Shown one piece after another: positions 31,958 through 44,600 of a stretch of 64,000 nt of DNA (its first letter is position 1; the number at the start of each line of letters is the position of its first letter). The notes under the pieces were generated by a model. It searched no databases. It was given only the letters and a program-made list of their open reading frames with translations, and had not been told where the DNA came from. A program made the translations under genes and the position numbers. This DNA is from Diplosphaera chodatii (taxonomy: Eukaryota > Chlorophyta > Trebouxiophyceae > Prasiolales > Stichococcaceae): contig JAALGY010000021.1 in the NCBI GenBank assembly GCA_032358165.1, positions 1,054,001-1,118,000 on the forward strand, read 5' to 3'.

Positions 31958-34003
31958 GGAACATGCCAGCAAACATGCTGCGGGAGGGGCTTGGACAGTC
32001 CGAAGCTGCAGACATCGGGCAGTGTGCCATTGCAGGCACACGCTATGGCGCTCTGCAACAAGACTATACAGTGTGTATACATCCTCTGCTGGCAACGTGT
32101 GTATCGCGTCTGCTGCTGGCATTGCTTGGCTTGATGACACGTACACAGGCATGCAAGCCGATGTGACACAATGGCTTGGCTTGGCTGTGCAGCTGGTGCA
32201 GCAACTGTCTGGCAAGGGTGGTGAGGCTGGTGGCACATGCGGCTGGGCGGTAGCAGTGCTGGACGGTAGGTAGATGCCGTTGCACTCAGTGCACATGAAG
32301 CGTCATGACACCTCGCTGTCGACACTGGCGCGGCTGGACTTTACTTGACATCACTTTCCGTTCTGCAGGGCATGGCATGCTCGGTATATTTTTAGCCATG
32401 CATTATACTGCACACGTAGACTTAGATTTATCGAGCGTAGAACATATTATGCGAGACGTTGAAGGTGGATGGCTGCTTCGTTATATGCAGGTGAGTTTGC
32501 TGCAGAGACAGCTGGCAGCACGGTGTTGCAGCACCTGCTGTCGAAGCTGCCTACTACAGACATCAGCAACAGCAGCAAAGCAGAACATCTTATGGAAAAG
32601 GCATTCAAAGCAGCTCATGAGGCCACTTTGCAAGTGTATCGCGAGCCGCCAGAGCACTACACATATCCTGTTGGGTCCAGGTCAGTCCTGGCTGCTGCAA
32701 GTCCAAAGGGCCATGCTCACTGTGACGCGCTTGCATGCAGTCCAGTACACCTGCACTCGTTCGTGAAGCTGACACACAGCAGTGCCATTGCTGCTGACTG
32801 CACTCCTAGACTGCCAGGTTGCAGCACCGCAGGTCGGAGGAGAGCTACAGCCTGACGTACACAGAGGGCCTGCCCATGTACCGTGCTCCCAGCGGTGCTG
32901 AGCGGCTTGTCGAGTTTGGGACCACATGCACCGCTGCGGTGCTGCAGCAGGGACGGCTGTTGATCGGCAATGCAGGCGACAGTTGCGCCGTGCTTGGCAG
33001 GTGCCTCACAGCGCCATTTGCTACAACAGCAGCATCTGCATGCAGCAGGGTGACTTGATTATACAAACGTCATGTGAGGCAGACAGCTGATATTGAGCGC
33101 CGCACGCTTGCAGTCAGCAGGCAGATGGAGCCTATAGTGGTGAGGAAGTCACCACGAGACATTGGGTGAGCGTCTCACATCTACGGCAGATTAGCATGAG
33201 CGGCCTCCCTCTCTCACTTCACCTCCACTGCCAACTGTGGATGACATCCACTGTCAACATGCCTTATGCATGCTCTGGATGGCTGAGGTTGCTGCAGTCC
33301 TGGCAAAACATCGCCAGAACGCTGATGGCAGCTGCAGGGGCTCAATACCCAGGAGGCAGAGCGCATCACATCGTCTAAGGGTGGGCGTGTGGAGCTGCTG
33401 GAACATGACGGCTACCTCTCAGTGGCTGCGGGTCGATTCAAAGGCTACCAGGTCAGTGGCAAATTGCAGGTCCAGTTGCTTAAAGCACTTCAGTAAGCTG
33501 GTAACTGACGGTGCCAGCACCAACCTCACTTCTGCGTCCTGCGCACAGCTGTCCATGACGCGTGCCCTGGGGCACAATATGCTGGCCGACTTTGGCGTCA
33601 TCCCCATTCCGACGGTGGCACAGCGGGATCTGCGCCCCGAAAACACATGCCTGGTCATCGCATCAGATGGTGACCCTGTCCTCCCGTTGCGGCCCTTTCC
33701 TTTGACATCACCTTGTGGTTCAGTCTTTCACGGGATACCATGCAGACGCTCCTGATTGAGCGCATGGGTTGAGTATGGGTGTTGAACATGATCTTCCATC
33801 ATCTGTGCAGGCGTGTGGGATACGTTCAGTCCCGGTGAAGCCGTGGAATTAGTTATGTACATGATGGAGGAAGGGCAGAGCGCGTTTGCTGCGGCAGAGC
33901 AGCTGTGCCACGAGGCTGTCGAGCGTGCGATCGACTCAGATGATGGAGAGGCGGACAACACCTCTGCGGTGGTGATATTCTTGAAGCCCGGCTGTCTGAA
34001 GCC
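31958..34003 (+). CDS. PP2C-type Ser/Thr protein phosphatase
   Basis: Metal-dependent (PPM) phosphatase. Resolved exons: one ending at 32265 ([10 protein letters not shown]), a 15-nt exon 32369-32383, then 32491 onward ([20 protein letters not shown]), one near 32830-33002 ([49 protein letters not shown]), one near 33360-33450 ([20 protein letters not shown]), one near 33550-33670 ([28 protein letters not shown]), and the last ending LKPGCLKP. Catalytic marks: VLDGHG (metal site), [21 protein letters not shown] and [10 protein letters not shown] with the C-terminal metal-binding Asp-Asn. Upstream of 32140 the exon structure is unclear; candidate N-terminal pieces are [20 protein letters not shown] near 31985-32045 and [16 protein letters not shown] near 32168-32215. 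The start given is provisional. Confidence 0.85.
32369..32383 (+). other. 15-nt microexon inside the PP2C gene
   Basis: Phase 1 on both sides, flanked by TTCTGCAG and GTATAT. It supplies the His-Gly of the DGHG metal site: VLDG from the exon ending at 32265, then HGMLG, then EFAAE from 32491. Without it the catalytic motif is broken. Confidence 0.7.
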
Positions 34004-34358
34004 ATGAAGTCAGTCAAGATTACAGTATATGTCTGCATGCGTGGGTGGCACTGCAGCGCCTCCAGTCACAGTGTGTCAGGCAACCTAGGGGCCCAAGTTG
34101 AAGGGCACCTCACCTGCCTTCAGCTTCAGACCTACTGATGACTGGATCTTCATTTGGTGTTCATCTCTGGGACGATGCTGCCAGTCAGCAATGGTTTGCG
34201 GCCGGCAGGAATACTGTTGTACATGCACATTGTACATGCACAATTTTGAGATGTCGGCGTGCTCGAATGGGAACAGGATAGTTCGGTGTGTACAGTGATG
34301 TTATGTGTTCAACGACGCAAAGGGACAGTGTTCAGACTCATACTGTCACATGTGTCAT
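34004..34358. other. Intergenic between tail-to-tail PP2C and ataxin-10 genes
   Basis: About 355 bases. Holds a GTACATGCACATT/GTACATGCACAAT direct repeat around 34217-34243. No coding feature. Confidence 0.4.
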
Positions 34359-36670
34359 TCATGTGGGTTTGCTCCTCACTATGCGTGGCCGCTTTGTGAC
34401 TGGATCGAAATGCGATTCAACCCCGACCTCTTCCAGCACGCCGCTGGCTGCCACTCCTTGCGCCTGCAGCTGCTCAATCGTCTGCTTCACTGCAGCATTG
34501 CCGCTGATGTTGCGCACGCCCCATAGCGCCCACTCTTTCACCAGAGGGTTGGCGTCATCAATCTAGCAAAGCGACCACGTTCATCAGTCAGCTGCTAAAT
34601 GACGCTAATATGTGCGCAGCATGTTGTGGCTGCCAGTTGATGCACTTGCTGCATCACATGTTAATCGGTCTACTCGCACCTGACACTGCTCGAGCAGCAA
34701 CTCGACCCCGCCATTGTCGCTGATTTGCTGCTGGACAGGCGGCCGGCCAAAGGCAGCATTGGCAAGCACTGTGCAGCGGGGAATTTAGGGTGAGGGAGCC
34801 ATTGCGTGTTGGTGAAACATGCTGCATCCTCACGACAAACAGCATTGTCGACAACCTACAGCTTGCCTGCGACAAGATCGCTGCGGTAGCCCTGGTATGG
34901 GGTGTCAGAGGGGCATGCCGTTGAGGGCTGGCCGGCAGGCGCCGTCACCGGCTCCCCGCTGGGTTTTGTGATAGGCGGCAGTGCACGCAGCATACCCAGG
35001 AGCTCACCCACCAACCCGCGCTGACACATAACTGCCAGGACATCTGTTCCTGAGCCGATCTCCTCACGTGGGTCTATGCCACTGAGATCCCTGATGACCT
35101 GTCAGGCGGCTCAGAAGGTTGCCAGCCTCACTATGATCTAGTGCATGCAAATACCACGTGGGTGGTGAACTTGTCATCCTTGTTTTCGTCCTTCAGAGGG
35201 ACGCATTTCACCTTCATGGTCGCATTCAGCATGCTGGCCTCCTGCTGCGAGTGCTCGACTTCAGCAGACGCTGCTGCAGCGGCGGCGCTGTGCACCAGCT
35301 CCATCAGGGCCTGCGCCAGCTGCTGCGCCTATTGCAGGGCAGGGCAGGGTTAACAGACGTTCATCGTCTGTGTCAAGCAGCTAACTCCAGACGATCGGAG
35401 GGACACCAAAGAAACCCTATCAGCTTTGCTTCAATACGATGGCATTCCTCAGATTCTGACGCCAGGCTGAGCTTGTCCCGGGTCTGCAGTTCCTCAGAGA
35501 TGAGGTGCAGCTGCAGCTCTTGCGCATCCAGCGGCAGGCTGTCTTGGACCTGCTTGCCAGGGGATGAACAGATGTTTCTGATCCAGCTGTAGGAGCTTAC
35601 TCACTTAAGAGCACCGATGTGCATGCATCGAAAGCACTCGTGAGACGCATGAAGTGCAGTCGCTTTGCGCCATGCATCAGGAACCAGCTGATGCCGTCAC
35701 CACCTGTGCCAGCCGTCCGTGCACAATGCAGGCGTCGACAAGCAGGTGCTGCAGCCACAGCCTGGATTGATCCTGCAGATAGCACCTTTGCAGATGACAC
35801 ACTTGCAAAGATGACCACTATCAACACTACCTTACAGGGTGATGTCCGAGCAGGCATCACATGCCGTATGGAGCAGTGCACCTGGGGCGCATGTATCAGC
35901 AAGGACTGAAGCAGCTGGATGCCGGCAGGCGCCAACAGGTCCTGCTGGGCGCCCTCCGCCGCTGACACACAGCGGTACATGATGCAGCCAGCAAGCTCAT
36001 GCAGGTCTGCGGCAACCACTTCACCATTAGGACCTTGCCGACGCTGGCATGTGTGCCTGCGCTGTGAAGCTGGCGCGGCATCTGCCATGGGGTTTAGGGA
36101 TTTTGAAGTTGGACTGCACCTGGGTGGCTGTTAGCCATTGACGAGAACGGTCCGGGGAACAGCTGCTGCCACACAAAAGCAGTCGCAACTGGACTTGCTG
36201 TGACCAGATTGGCGATGGCCTGCATGTTGGCCTTGAGTAACTCCTTCTCGCCTGCATCCAGATGGATGTATCATGCAATTATAAACAATCTCTCACAAGC
36301 TTCACTGCAATGTACATCCTGCACATGCATCACCAATGCAGCGAACGGTACCAGGCTGGAGGTTGAGCAGGGCGCACGCCGAGGAGGTCAGCCATGATGC
36401 GGCGTCAGCACGTTGCAACTGCTTCACCGCATCGTCACCGGCAGCGCACAAGTTGCGAGCGATGCGTAGTGTCAGAATCAGGCTGCTGCAAAGCGCTGGG
36501 GCCAACGACTGAGCCGGGCCGGCGGCGGCAACCTCTGCAACGTGCTGCGACAGCAGGCGGACCACCTGCTCTGGAATGCACCGTGCCACCAGTACGGGTG
36601 TTTCGCCTGGATCCCTGCTGTCAACGGACCACTGCTGTAGCTGCTCTTCGGTCAATGCTGCTCCTGCCAT
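34359..36670 (-). CDS. Ataxin-10 domain protein (armadillo-like)
   Basis: Ataxin-10 proteins are armadillo-fold scaffolds implicated in cytokinesis and ciliary signalling. Start ATG 36668-36670 (AGAALTEEQLQQWSVDSRDP). First exon: SLILTLRIARNLCAAGDDAV, like the RxLRNLCAG block. Later exons, all minus strand: LKANMQAIANLVTASPVATA near 36140-36240; EVVAADLHELAGCIMYRCVS near 35950-36030; DSLPLDAQELQLHLISEELQ near 35480-35550; AQQLAQALMELVHSAAAAAA near 35270-35330; GYRSDLVA near 34870-34900; ANAAFGRPPVQQQISDNGGV and ELLLEQCQ near 34690-34770; and the final exon LVKEWALWGVRNISGNAAVK, matching the ataxin-10 domain NPxxxEWAxxAIRNL pattern. Stop at 34359. Some middle exon edges are not exact. Gene of about 2.3 kb with seven or more introns. 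Confidence 0.82.
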
Positions 36671-37102
36671 GCCGCACACATGTACTTCTACGGGATAAAT
36701 CAGGCAGTTGCAGCGTGCAGCTCAGGCGCCGATAATTGAAGTATGCAATTGACACATTGCGGGAGTGCCAGATGTGCTGTACATTACCAATGCATGCGCG
36801 AAACTGCGAAATGCCATTGCCAAATGCCATTGCGACATGCTTTCGGCACGTGCCGCCAGGTCTGCGCACATTTCAGCAGCTGTTGTCAGTGCACTGACTG
36901 CAGTTGATAGCACGCAGTTGAAAGGATGCCTGTATCTAGCCCTTGCAGCAGGTAGAAGCATAGAAGCATGCGCTCGGTCTGCAAGTGATCTGCTGTGCTA
37001 CCAGCGGACTCTGCATCTCCTCGGAACTCATGCTCAAACTGCGCCACCACATGTAGCCTCACAAGTGCCTGGAGCGATAGATCGCTGTAGATCGTAGCAC
37101 TC
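36671..37102. other. Divergent promoter region, ataxin-10 (-) / NAK-type kinase (+)
   Basis: About 430 bases between two divergent ATGs. No coding feature; I see no promoter motif I would defend. Confidence 0.4.
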
Positions 37103-40100
37103 ATGAGTTTCCTCCGGAAGAAGAAGGACGTTGGCCTGGTCGGCAAGACCATCAGGGTACTGTGCCATGCTGCATGCTTCCCTGTGCCGCAGTGCCCCTT
37201 GCGAGCTCAATGGTAGAAGGCGCTGGCTGCCAATAGAACTCTGTTGCTAATCAGGTGGGAAGCTACTCCGTGAGGGTTGAGAGCTTGCTGGGCGAGGGAG
37301 GCTTTGCCACCGTGTACCGGGTGCAGGATGTCACCACGCAGAAGGTGGAAACACCACATCGTGGACGCATGATTGAGGCAGAAGCTCGTGAACCCGCTCA
37401 TCACATCTACCACCGTGGTGCAACCGTGTGTCATCTTCTGCCATGCAGTTGCTGGCCCTGAAGCACGCGCGCATGGGGGGTGACCCCGACGCAGTGGCAC
37501 TTGTCAAAAAGGAGATCGCCATCATGAAGGTCTTGCGAGGCGGCGACAACATACTGACGCTGCGCTCCGTTGCCTTCACTGGCCCCACAGATCAGGTCAG
37601 GGTCTGGAGGGAGCCTTTGTAAGTTGTACATCTCAAAGTGGCAACACCACCTCTGTGGCAGGTCTGCAACATCAAAGAACCGTGCCTCTTGCTGCCTTCG
37701 TGCAGGAGACTGAAGCCTACATGATCATGGACCTGTGCAATGGCACGCTGGACAGTATTCTACAGGCTGCCAGCGGCACACTGCCTGACAGGACGATCTT
37801 GAAGATCTTTGGTGATGTATGCAGCGGCGTCCTGCATATGCACAGCCAGCAGCCACCAATCGCACACAGGTGGCGACAATCCCTGATTTTACCTATACTT
37901 GCGCGCCATGTGGGCTCTGTATACTTGGACGGTGGCGATCACACCCCAGTGCTGCAAGAGAGGTGCAAATGCGGCAACTGCAGGGACCTGAAGGCGGAGA
38001 ATGTTATGGTGCATAGCAGCGGCAGCTGGCTGCTATGCGACTTTGGATCTGCCACAAATGCCACTCTACACCGACCCACAGCTGGTGTCATAGCCTTGGC
38101 GGAGGTGCACCCTGGCTTTGCCAGCTGCTCCTCCACAGCATTTTCCGCCCCGACAAGGAGTAGCCCGACATCTATTAACTCGGTGTCGCGTGTTGATGAT
38201 GTTGTGTACACTGTGCTGACAACCTGCTTGCACATGGTGCATCAGGACGATATCAGGCGGCACACCACGCCATCCCACCGTGCGCCTGAGCTGTGGGATC
38301 TGCAGTTGCGGATGCCTGTGGATCATCGCGTCGATCTCTGGGTATGCAGCTGTGCTGTGGACCTGCATGCGATGCATCAGCACTGTCAGCTCCCTGTGCA
38401 GTTGAACGGGCAAGGCACTACGAACGTGCTGGATCATGTGCATCCACATATGACTGTGCTTTTGCAGGCACTGGGATGCATGCTGTACATTATGGCGTTT
38501 GACAAGCTGCCCTTTGGGACAGACAACAAGTTGCAGGTAAGCGTCCAAAGCTTGCAAGCACCTATAGCTCTGTATTCGGCTGTGTGGGTGCACCAGCATA
38601 GTGCCTCACAGTGTGTTGCCCCTCTGCCAGGTGCTGAACGGGGACTATGCACTGCCCAGCTCTCGGAGTCCAGCAGTCATCAGCCTGATCCGAGACTTGC
38701 TGCAGGTATCAGCTGACAAGTATGACCCCACAAGCTATGTTACCAGGAAATGAAAAGCAGCTGCCGCATACAGAGCATCACAAGCAATCAGGCCTGCCAT
38801 CATGTAGTGCAGAAAGGTGTTGCTTACTTGACACCGTGCAGGTGAACCCGGATGACAGGCCCCCTACCAATGTCCTGCTGCTACGTGTAAGGGCAGCTCT
38901 AGAGGAGGAGTGCTCACCAGGGGTGCAGCACCACGCTCACTTCCAGCCACAGGAGCATATGGGCAACAACAGCTCAGGTTGAAAGCCTTGTCTTCGTGCA
39001 TGTCTGCTGACGATCCATGCCAATCCTGGGTACCACTCACCTTACCAATTGCGCATCACGACGCGATATATCACTCCGACCTTGCAGAAGAATGGCAGCC
39101 AGCTGATGGCCACAGCCCTCCGCTGGCGACATTTGCCGCCTTTGATGCTGCGCCGCAGCGGCCGAAGGCAAGGCAACCTTTGCCGCCGTACATGCCCAGG
39201 CAGACAGCAGAGCAGGCCCCACAGCCCAGGCAGAGCGCACCTGCAACGCCGACATTGCCAGACATGCCCAGGAGTCGACCCGCGATGGCAACAGAGCGGG
39301 CAGCAGAGCCACAGCAAACAGCGATGCCTGCCGCTCTCGGACACATGAGCAAAGGTAGCATGCAGGAGCCAGGGCGGCAGCGCTCAGCCAGCAGCGACTT
39401 GCCAGGGCGAGTTGTGGAGCCCAATCTTGGCAGCTGGGAGCATGGCGGCAGTGTACATGACCCAGCACCTGCAAGTCATGCCGCCGATGGCGCCGTGGAG
39501 CAAGCGCGCGAGCTGCAGCAGCTTCGGGGACAGCTGGCCGAGCTGCAGCAGCGGCTGGACAGTCAGGCTACTGCCCAGGCGGAGCTGCGTGGTGAGCTCG
39601 AGGATGCGAGGCGAGCAGCGCAGGCTGCAGTGGGGGATGCTGAGGTCGCACGGCGGCAGGTATTTTGACGCACTATGAGCCGATGACTTGTACCGATATC
39701 AGCTGTGCTTCACAGCCATGTACTCCTGGAAGATGGCTGCAGCATTCAGCATGCGTGATTAGCTGAAGTGAATGCATGAGTTACATCGCAGCTGTACGAG
39801 TGCACCAGGCAACAGATGTGTGACACACTCTTGCTTGCAGGCTGCAGACGGGAGCAGGCAGCAGGACAGCAGTACAGCAGGCATGCAGGCGCGGCTAGAG
39901 GAGGTGCAGCGGCAGCTGGATGCCGCGCAGCAGAAACAGCTGCAGCTGGCAGATACTGTTGTCCAGCAACGAGACCTGATCAAAGGGTTGCGCGGACAGG
40001 TGTCTCATTGGTTGCATGCCAGCTGTGATGACAAACATTGATGCAGCAGCGTATGCAGTCAGCCATCCACAAGCCGAATCAATAGCCCTCTGCAGGTTCC

Positions 40101-41209
40101 TCTTTTGATCTGCAAGTTGCCGATGCCGCAGGGCAGTGATGCTGGCTTACTACAGGCGGAGTTGTCAAAATCGAAGCTGGAGTTGACGCAGCTGACAGAG
40201 ACGATTGTCAAGCAGCGCGACCTAATTCAGGTTGAATGTAGTTTATTGTCTGCGAGTTCCAACGGCAGATGTGCTTAGACGGCGGCGGTGTGACTGGTCA
40301 GTATCCTGTATTCGCGATGTGCATGTGAGCTCCTCTCAAATGATATTTGCAGGAGCTGCGCACACAGCAGGGCAGCGAGCCAAATACGCCTGCAGCCGAC
40401 CAACAGCAGGAGTTGAGGCGACTCACTGACACTGTTGTGCAGCAGCGGGAGCTGATCCAGCAGCTGCGAGCGCAGCAGGTGCAGCATTGATCAGCGTGCA
40501 TGTCGTCAGCAGAGCAGCACAGTGACATCACACCAATCTCACCCTGTGCGAGTGATCGACATGCCATGCTCATGACAACTGCTGCAGGACCCTGGGGCTG
40601 GGCGAATGCAGGCTGAGGTTGCACAGTTGACCGACACAGTTGTACAGCAGCGGCACCTGATAAAGGAGCTGCGCTCACAGCTGGAGCAGACTCTGACCCG
40701 GGCGCCGTCGGACCAGGTTCGCTGTATTGCTGCTGCGGACACGTCTTCAACTGTCTATGCTCCACTGATGCCTGCGCCGCTGATGCAACCTCGTCCACAT
40801 GCCGCTGTGCGTGTGCAGATGGCCAACGGTGTGCAAGGCTGGCCAACAGCAGCTGCGCAGACTACCATGGTCATCGAGGAGATTGTGGACGGCCAGGGCA
40901 CGGTTGTCCTACAGCTGTTTCAGGCCATGGCTGTGGACGCAGCAGGCCCACAAGCTGCGCCGCCGATGGTACGCCCGCAGCTGGCTGACATCGTTGCGCC
41001 CCAGCTTGCCTCTGAACCAGCCTCCTGGCGTGTGCACTGCAGGACTCGTTCGCTGACCTGACCCATTGCCTCACGTGGTGCAGGGACAGCAGCCAGGCAG
41101 CTCCGAGCAGCAACAGGGCAACCCTTTTGGCAGCTCGGGGTTTGATCATAGCACCACATTCAACACGCCAAAGAAGCCGGAACCGCCGAAGCCACAGTGG
41201 CAGTTCTAA
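37103..41209 (+). CDS. NAK/AAK1/GAK-type Ser/Thr kinase with repeated coiled-coil tail and NPF motif
   Basis: Probable regulator of clathrin-mediated trafficking (family inference). ATG 37103; exon 1 SFLRKKKDVGLVGKTIR, exon 2 from 37255 (GSYSVRVESLLGEGGFATVY, the Gly loop), then LLALKHARMGGDPDAVALVK with the ATP-site Lys, ETEAYMIMDLCNGTLDSILQ, HSQQPPIAHR joined to DLKAENVM (HRD catalytic loop), LLCDFGSATNATL (DFG), TTPSHRAPELWDL (APE), ALGCMLYIMAFDKLPFG and VNPDDRPP. After the kinase comes a Pro/Gln/Ala-rich linker (39050-39480), a coiled coil (ELQQLRGQLAELQQRLDSQA) and four phase-0 exons each carrying a TDTVVQQRxLIxxLR unit. The end reads QQQGNPFGSSGFDHSTTF and then PKPQWQF. NPF is the classic EH-domain ligand. 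The kinase domain is complete, so it should be active. Confidence 0.85.
39841..40716 (+). repeat. Four duplicated coiled-coil exons in the NAK-type kinase
   Basis: Exons 39841-39999, 40156-40230, 40353-40478 and 40588-40716 are each a multiple of three and all start and end in phase 0. Their cores read LADTVVQQRDLIKGLRGQ, LTETIVKQRDLIQ, LTDTVVQQRELIQQLRAQ and LTDTVVQQRHLIKELRSQ. Confidence 0.85.
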
Positions 41210-41659
41210 GACGCCATCAATCTGCTGACATCTGCCGCTAGCTGGTTTCATGCAGAAGCAAACCGCAGAACAGGTTCAGTCAGTTGTACATGCACTTGAT
41301 GACTACTGATACAATTGAGCTTGTACTACCAGATGCTGAATGCTGCCAAGGTTGCCCAGGGGCCACCTGCTGCCCAGATGGCTGCTTTAATCATCACTGC
41401 CTCTGCGAGCTGCAAAAGTCGATACAACTATCTGGTATGCTTTACCAGTTGTTACTGCGCAGCGCATAGCGGCGCATGACCACGTGGCCGTTGACTGCTG
41501 CAACTTCCTTGCTTCCAGCACCTGCCGTGTGGCACACAAGCTTCATCTGAGGACAACGCAGTGCTGTGAGGGGGCAAGCATGGCTAGTGCAGGTGCAAGC
41601 CGAGGTCTTGCACCCAAAGTCTCGACACCCGACAGCATGCACACCGCCATCATTTGCTT
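41210..41659. other. Intergenic between tail-to-tail kinase and coiled-coil genes
   Basis: 450 bases, no recognisable coding feature; both 3' UTRs expected. Confidence 0.4.
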
Positions 41660-44600
41660 TCACTCCAGTGCTGCACCTGTGTCAGCCTCCGCCTCGGTGT
41701 CGTCATCATTCTCCTTGTCCCCCGTGGACGATGCTGATGAAGCCGCAGACGTGACCTCAGGTGGCTGTGGACCCGCCGGCAGCGCCCCATCTGGCGACGG
41801 GGACGACTGTGGCGAATGCACAGCGTGGCTGATCAGCTGCATGGGCGACTCAGCGGCAGACTGCAGGTCCGCTGACAGCGTGCGCCGCAGCGGCGAGCTC
41901 AGAAGCGCTGCTTCCGCCGCCAGCACCGCGGGCGGGGGGTGCGTGGCGGTGCGGCTGAGTGGAGAGGTGAACAGCGCCTGCGCGGCCGCCATGGCTGGGG
42001 ACACCGGGGAAGTGGGCCGCTGCCCCGTGCGCCCCGAGCCCAGCGGCGTGCCGTGCGGCGCCTGATCGGCTGCGATGGGCGCCGTCCTGACGGCTGCGGG
42101 CGTGGAGCGCACGCTCGCCGTTGCCGCCTTTGGCAAGCCCGATGCATGGGGCGCCGCCGCCGCGCCGCCGGTCAGCCGCCGCCACCGCTTGGGCGACGCC
42201 GCTGGAGACCTGGGCGGGCTGACAGCGGCTCTTGCTGATGCTGCCCTGGGCGAGGCTGTCAGCCGCAGCGCGGTCACGGCGCCCGCCGGTGAGCCTGCCG
42301 AGGCTGGCTCCTTCTCACCCTCCTGTGTAGTACATCTGGCACGAGGTGTGTGAGTGTCACAATGGATGTGTCACCCTGCAGCAGCCTGCGCTCGCTGCAG
42401 CTTGGTCATGCCGCAACTGCTGACCAGTGATCGCAGCGGACCCGGGCTGGCCCAGCTGTGCAATGCGGTGCGCAACACATACCTGCGCTTCGGCCTCGAC
42501 AATGGTGTGCAGCAGGGTGCCAGGTGAGCCGGGGTGCAGCTGCCGCCGCTGCTCCAGGTATGTGTCAGCAGCAGGCCACCCGATACCATTTGCTGCCTGC
42601 ATAGCCAAACAACAAGCTCAAGATGCCCACAAGATGAGGTGAGGACGTCCTGCACCACGGTAACGCAATTTTGGTAGGTTTTGAAGCATGTGCACATCGT
42701 GAGACAGTAGCCTGACGCACCTCGGTGTGCGATCCAAAGGTGCCCCACCTGCTCAATCTGCAGCTCGTCCTCCGAGTCGGAGCGGCTCATGCGCAGCACC
42801 TTCTGCGGGGAGTTGATGCGCCGCAGGTCCGCCACCTCGTGCCGCAGGTCCTCCACCTCGGCGAGGACATCGTCGCGCGCCTGTGTCACCCACGCTGCCG
42901 AGCTCAGCACCGTGTGAGCATGGCAGGTGGCAACGTGGTCTCCGGCGCCGCCAAACGACATGCATGCTGCTGGCTGCTGAATGTGATGCAGTCTGGCGGG
43001 TACCTGAGCCAGGTACTCGGCCCGCGCCCGCTCATCGTCCAGCTCCCCGCGCAGCTGCCCCACCTGGGCAAAAAGGGCCCAGCCATCAAGCTGGTGCTTT
43101 GTTCTGTAGTATCATGGTAAATCACTACGCAACGCAGCATGCAGCATGCAGCCATTCCCTCACGCATCCGGACTGGGCTGATGCTGTCGCGGTGCGGGAA
43201 GCTCACGGCGCAGATGCTGCTGCTGGCTGCCTGCCTCACTCGCACTGTGGCATCACAGGGACAACGTTCACAACGACCCACCTCCCGAGTCTTGGCGGCC
43301 ATCTGCGCACGTGCCTCGGCAAGCTCGCCCGCGCGGGTCACAGCCGCATCTGCCATCTGCCCCGCGACGTCCATCCGGGCTGCCGTGTCCGAGACCTTCG
43401 CCTGCAGCTCGGCGATGCGTGCCGCCTGCACGCAACCATCCGGATAGGTCGGACACTGGCTGGCAGAGGCTGGGGTTGGGCCACAGCAGTGGCCTTCGCG
43501 ATGTGCCTGTATGATCACATAAGCATGCCGCAAGGTGAGATGAAGGGACTGCACGCAGAACTGGAAGGTCACGCGGCACACCTTGGTGTCTGCATCGGTC
43601 ATGAGCGCGCTGACATCGTCCTGCAGTGCCATGCACCTGCGCTGCTCTGCCGTTCGGGCAGCATCCAGTGCCTCAGCACGTGCCTGGGCTTGCGCTGCCA
43701 TGTCTGCTGCCACATGTGCCTCCCGCTTTGCAGCATCTGCCGCCTCCTGAATATAGCAGCGCCGCACAAGTGAGCCAGATGCTCGCCCGACGTCGACTGC
43801 CAACACTCAAACGCTCTTGCAGCAGTGGCTGGTACAGCAGAGCAACCACATGCAGCCGTGCTTGCCGCTCACTCCACCTGAGTCTGGTGCAAGCGAGCGT
43901 GCAGCTCAGCAATCTCGGCGTCCTTGCCGTGTGTCATGTCTGATGTGCGGTCAGCGGTCGTCTTTGCCAGCATGCGCAACTCTGTGACAGTCTGCTGCGC
44001 TGCTTCCAAGTCCTTCTGTGCAGCTGTGTACATGCTATCTAGCTCCTGCAGATGGGTGTGTCTCGGGTCAGAGCAGTTGAGGCACAGCAGCTGCAAGACT
44101 TATGACATGTATGCAGTCTCGGGACATCCAGTTTTATTCGTCTCTCCCAGCACTAGTTGTGGGTACATGCATGCACGGTATAATGCAATGCAGGCTCAGA
44201 TCAACCACATCAGGGTTCGGCACCTTGTGCTTGGCCTGCAGCGCCTGGCACTGCGCCTCATGGGCAGCCTGGGAGGAGCGCAGGCCCTCAATGCGCCGGT
44301 CCTTGGCCACCAGTGTCGCCTGCAGCCCCTCCACCTGCGCTCCAGGTGGAGACAGCACTTGAGTATACCAGGCAGTAGCACGAATGGAACCCGGCAGAGC
44401 CTGACGAGATCTGCAAAGGTGCTGTGCAAGACTGTAGCTCCGCACCTGCTGCGTGAGCGTGCTGGCCTTCTGGAACAGGTCGTCTCGCTGCTGCTGCACC
44501 GCAGCAAAGTCCGCCTGCAGGCATGTAAATTACTGAGCATGCACTGAGTCCGCAAATGTACAGGACGCCGTCCAACCAGCTTCAGATAGTACACCTGTCA

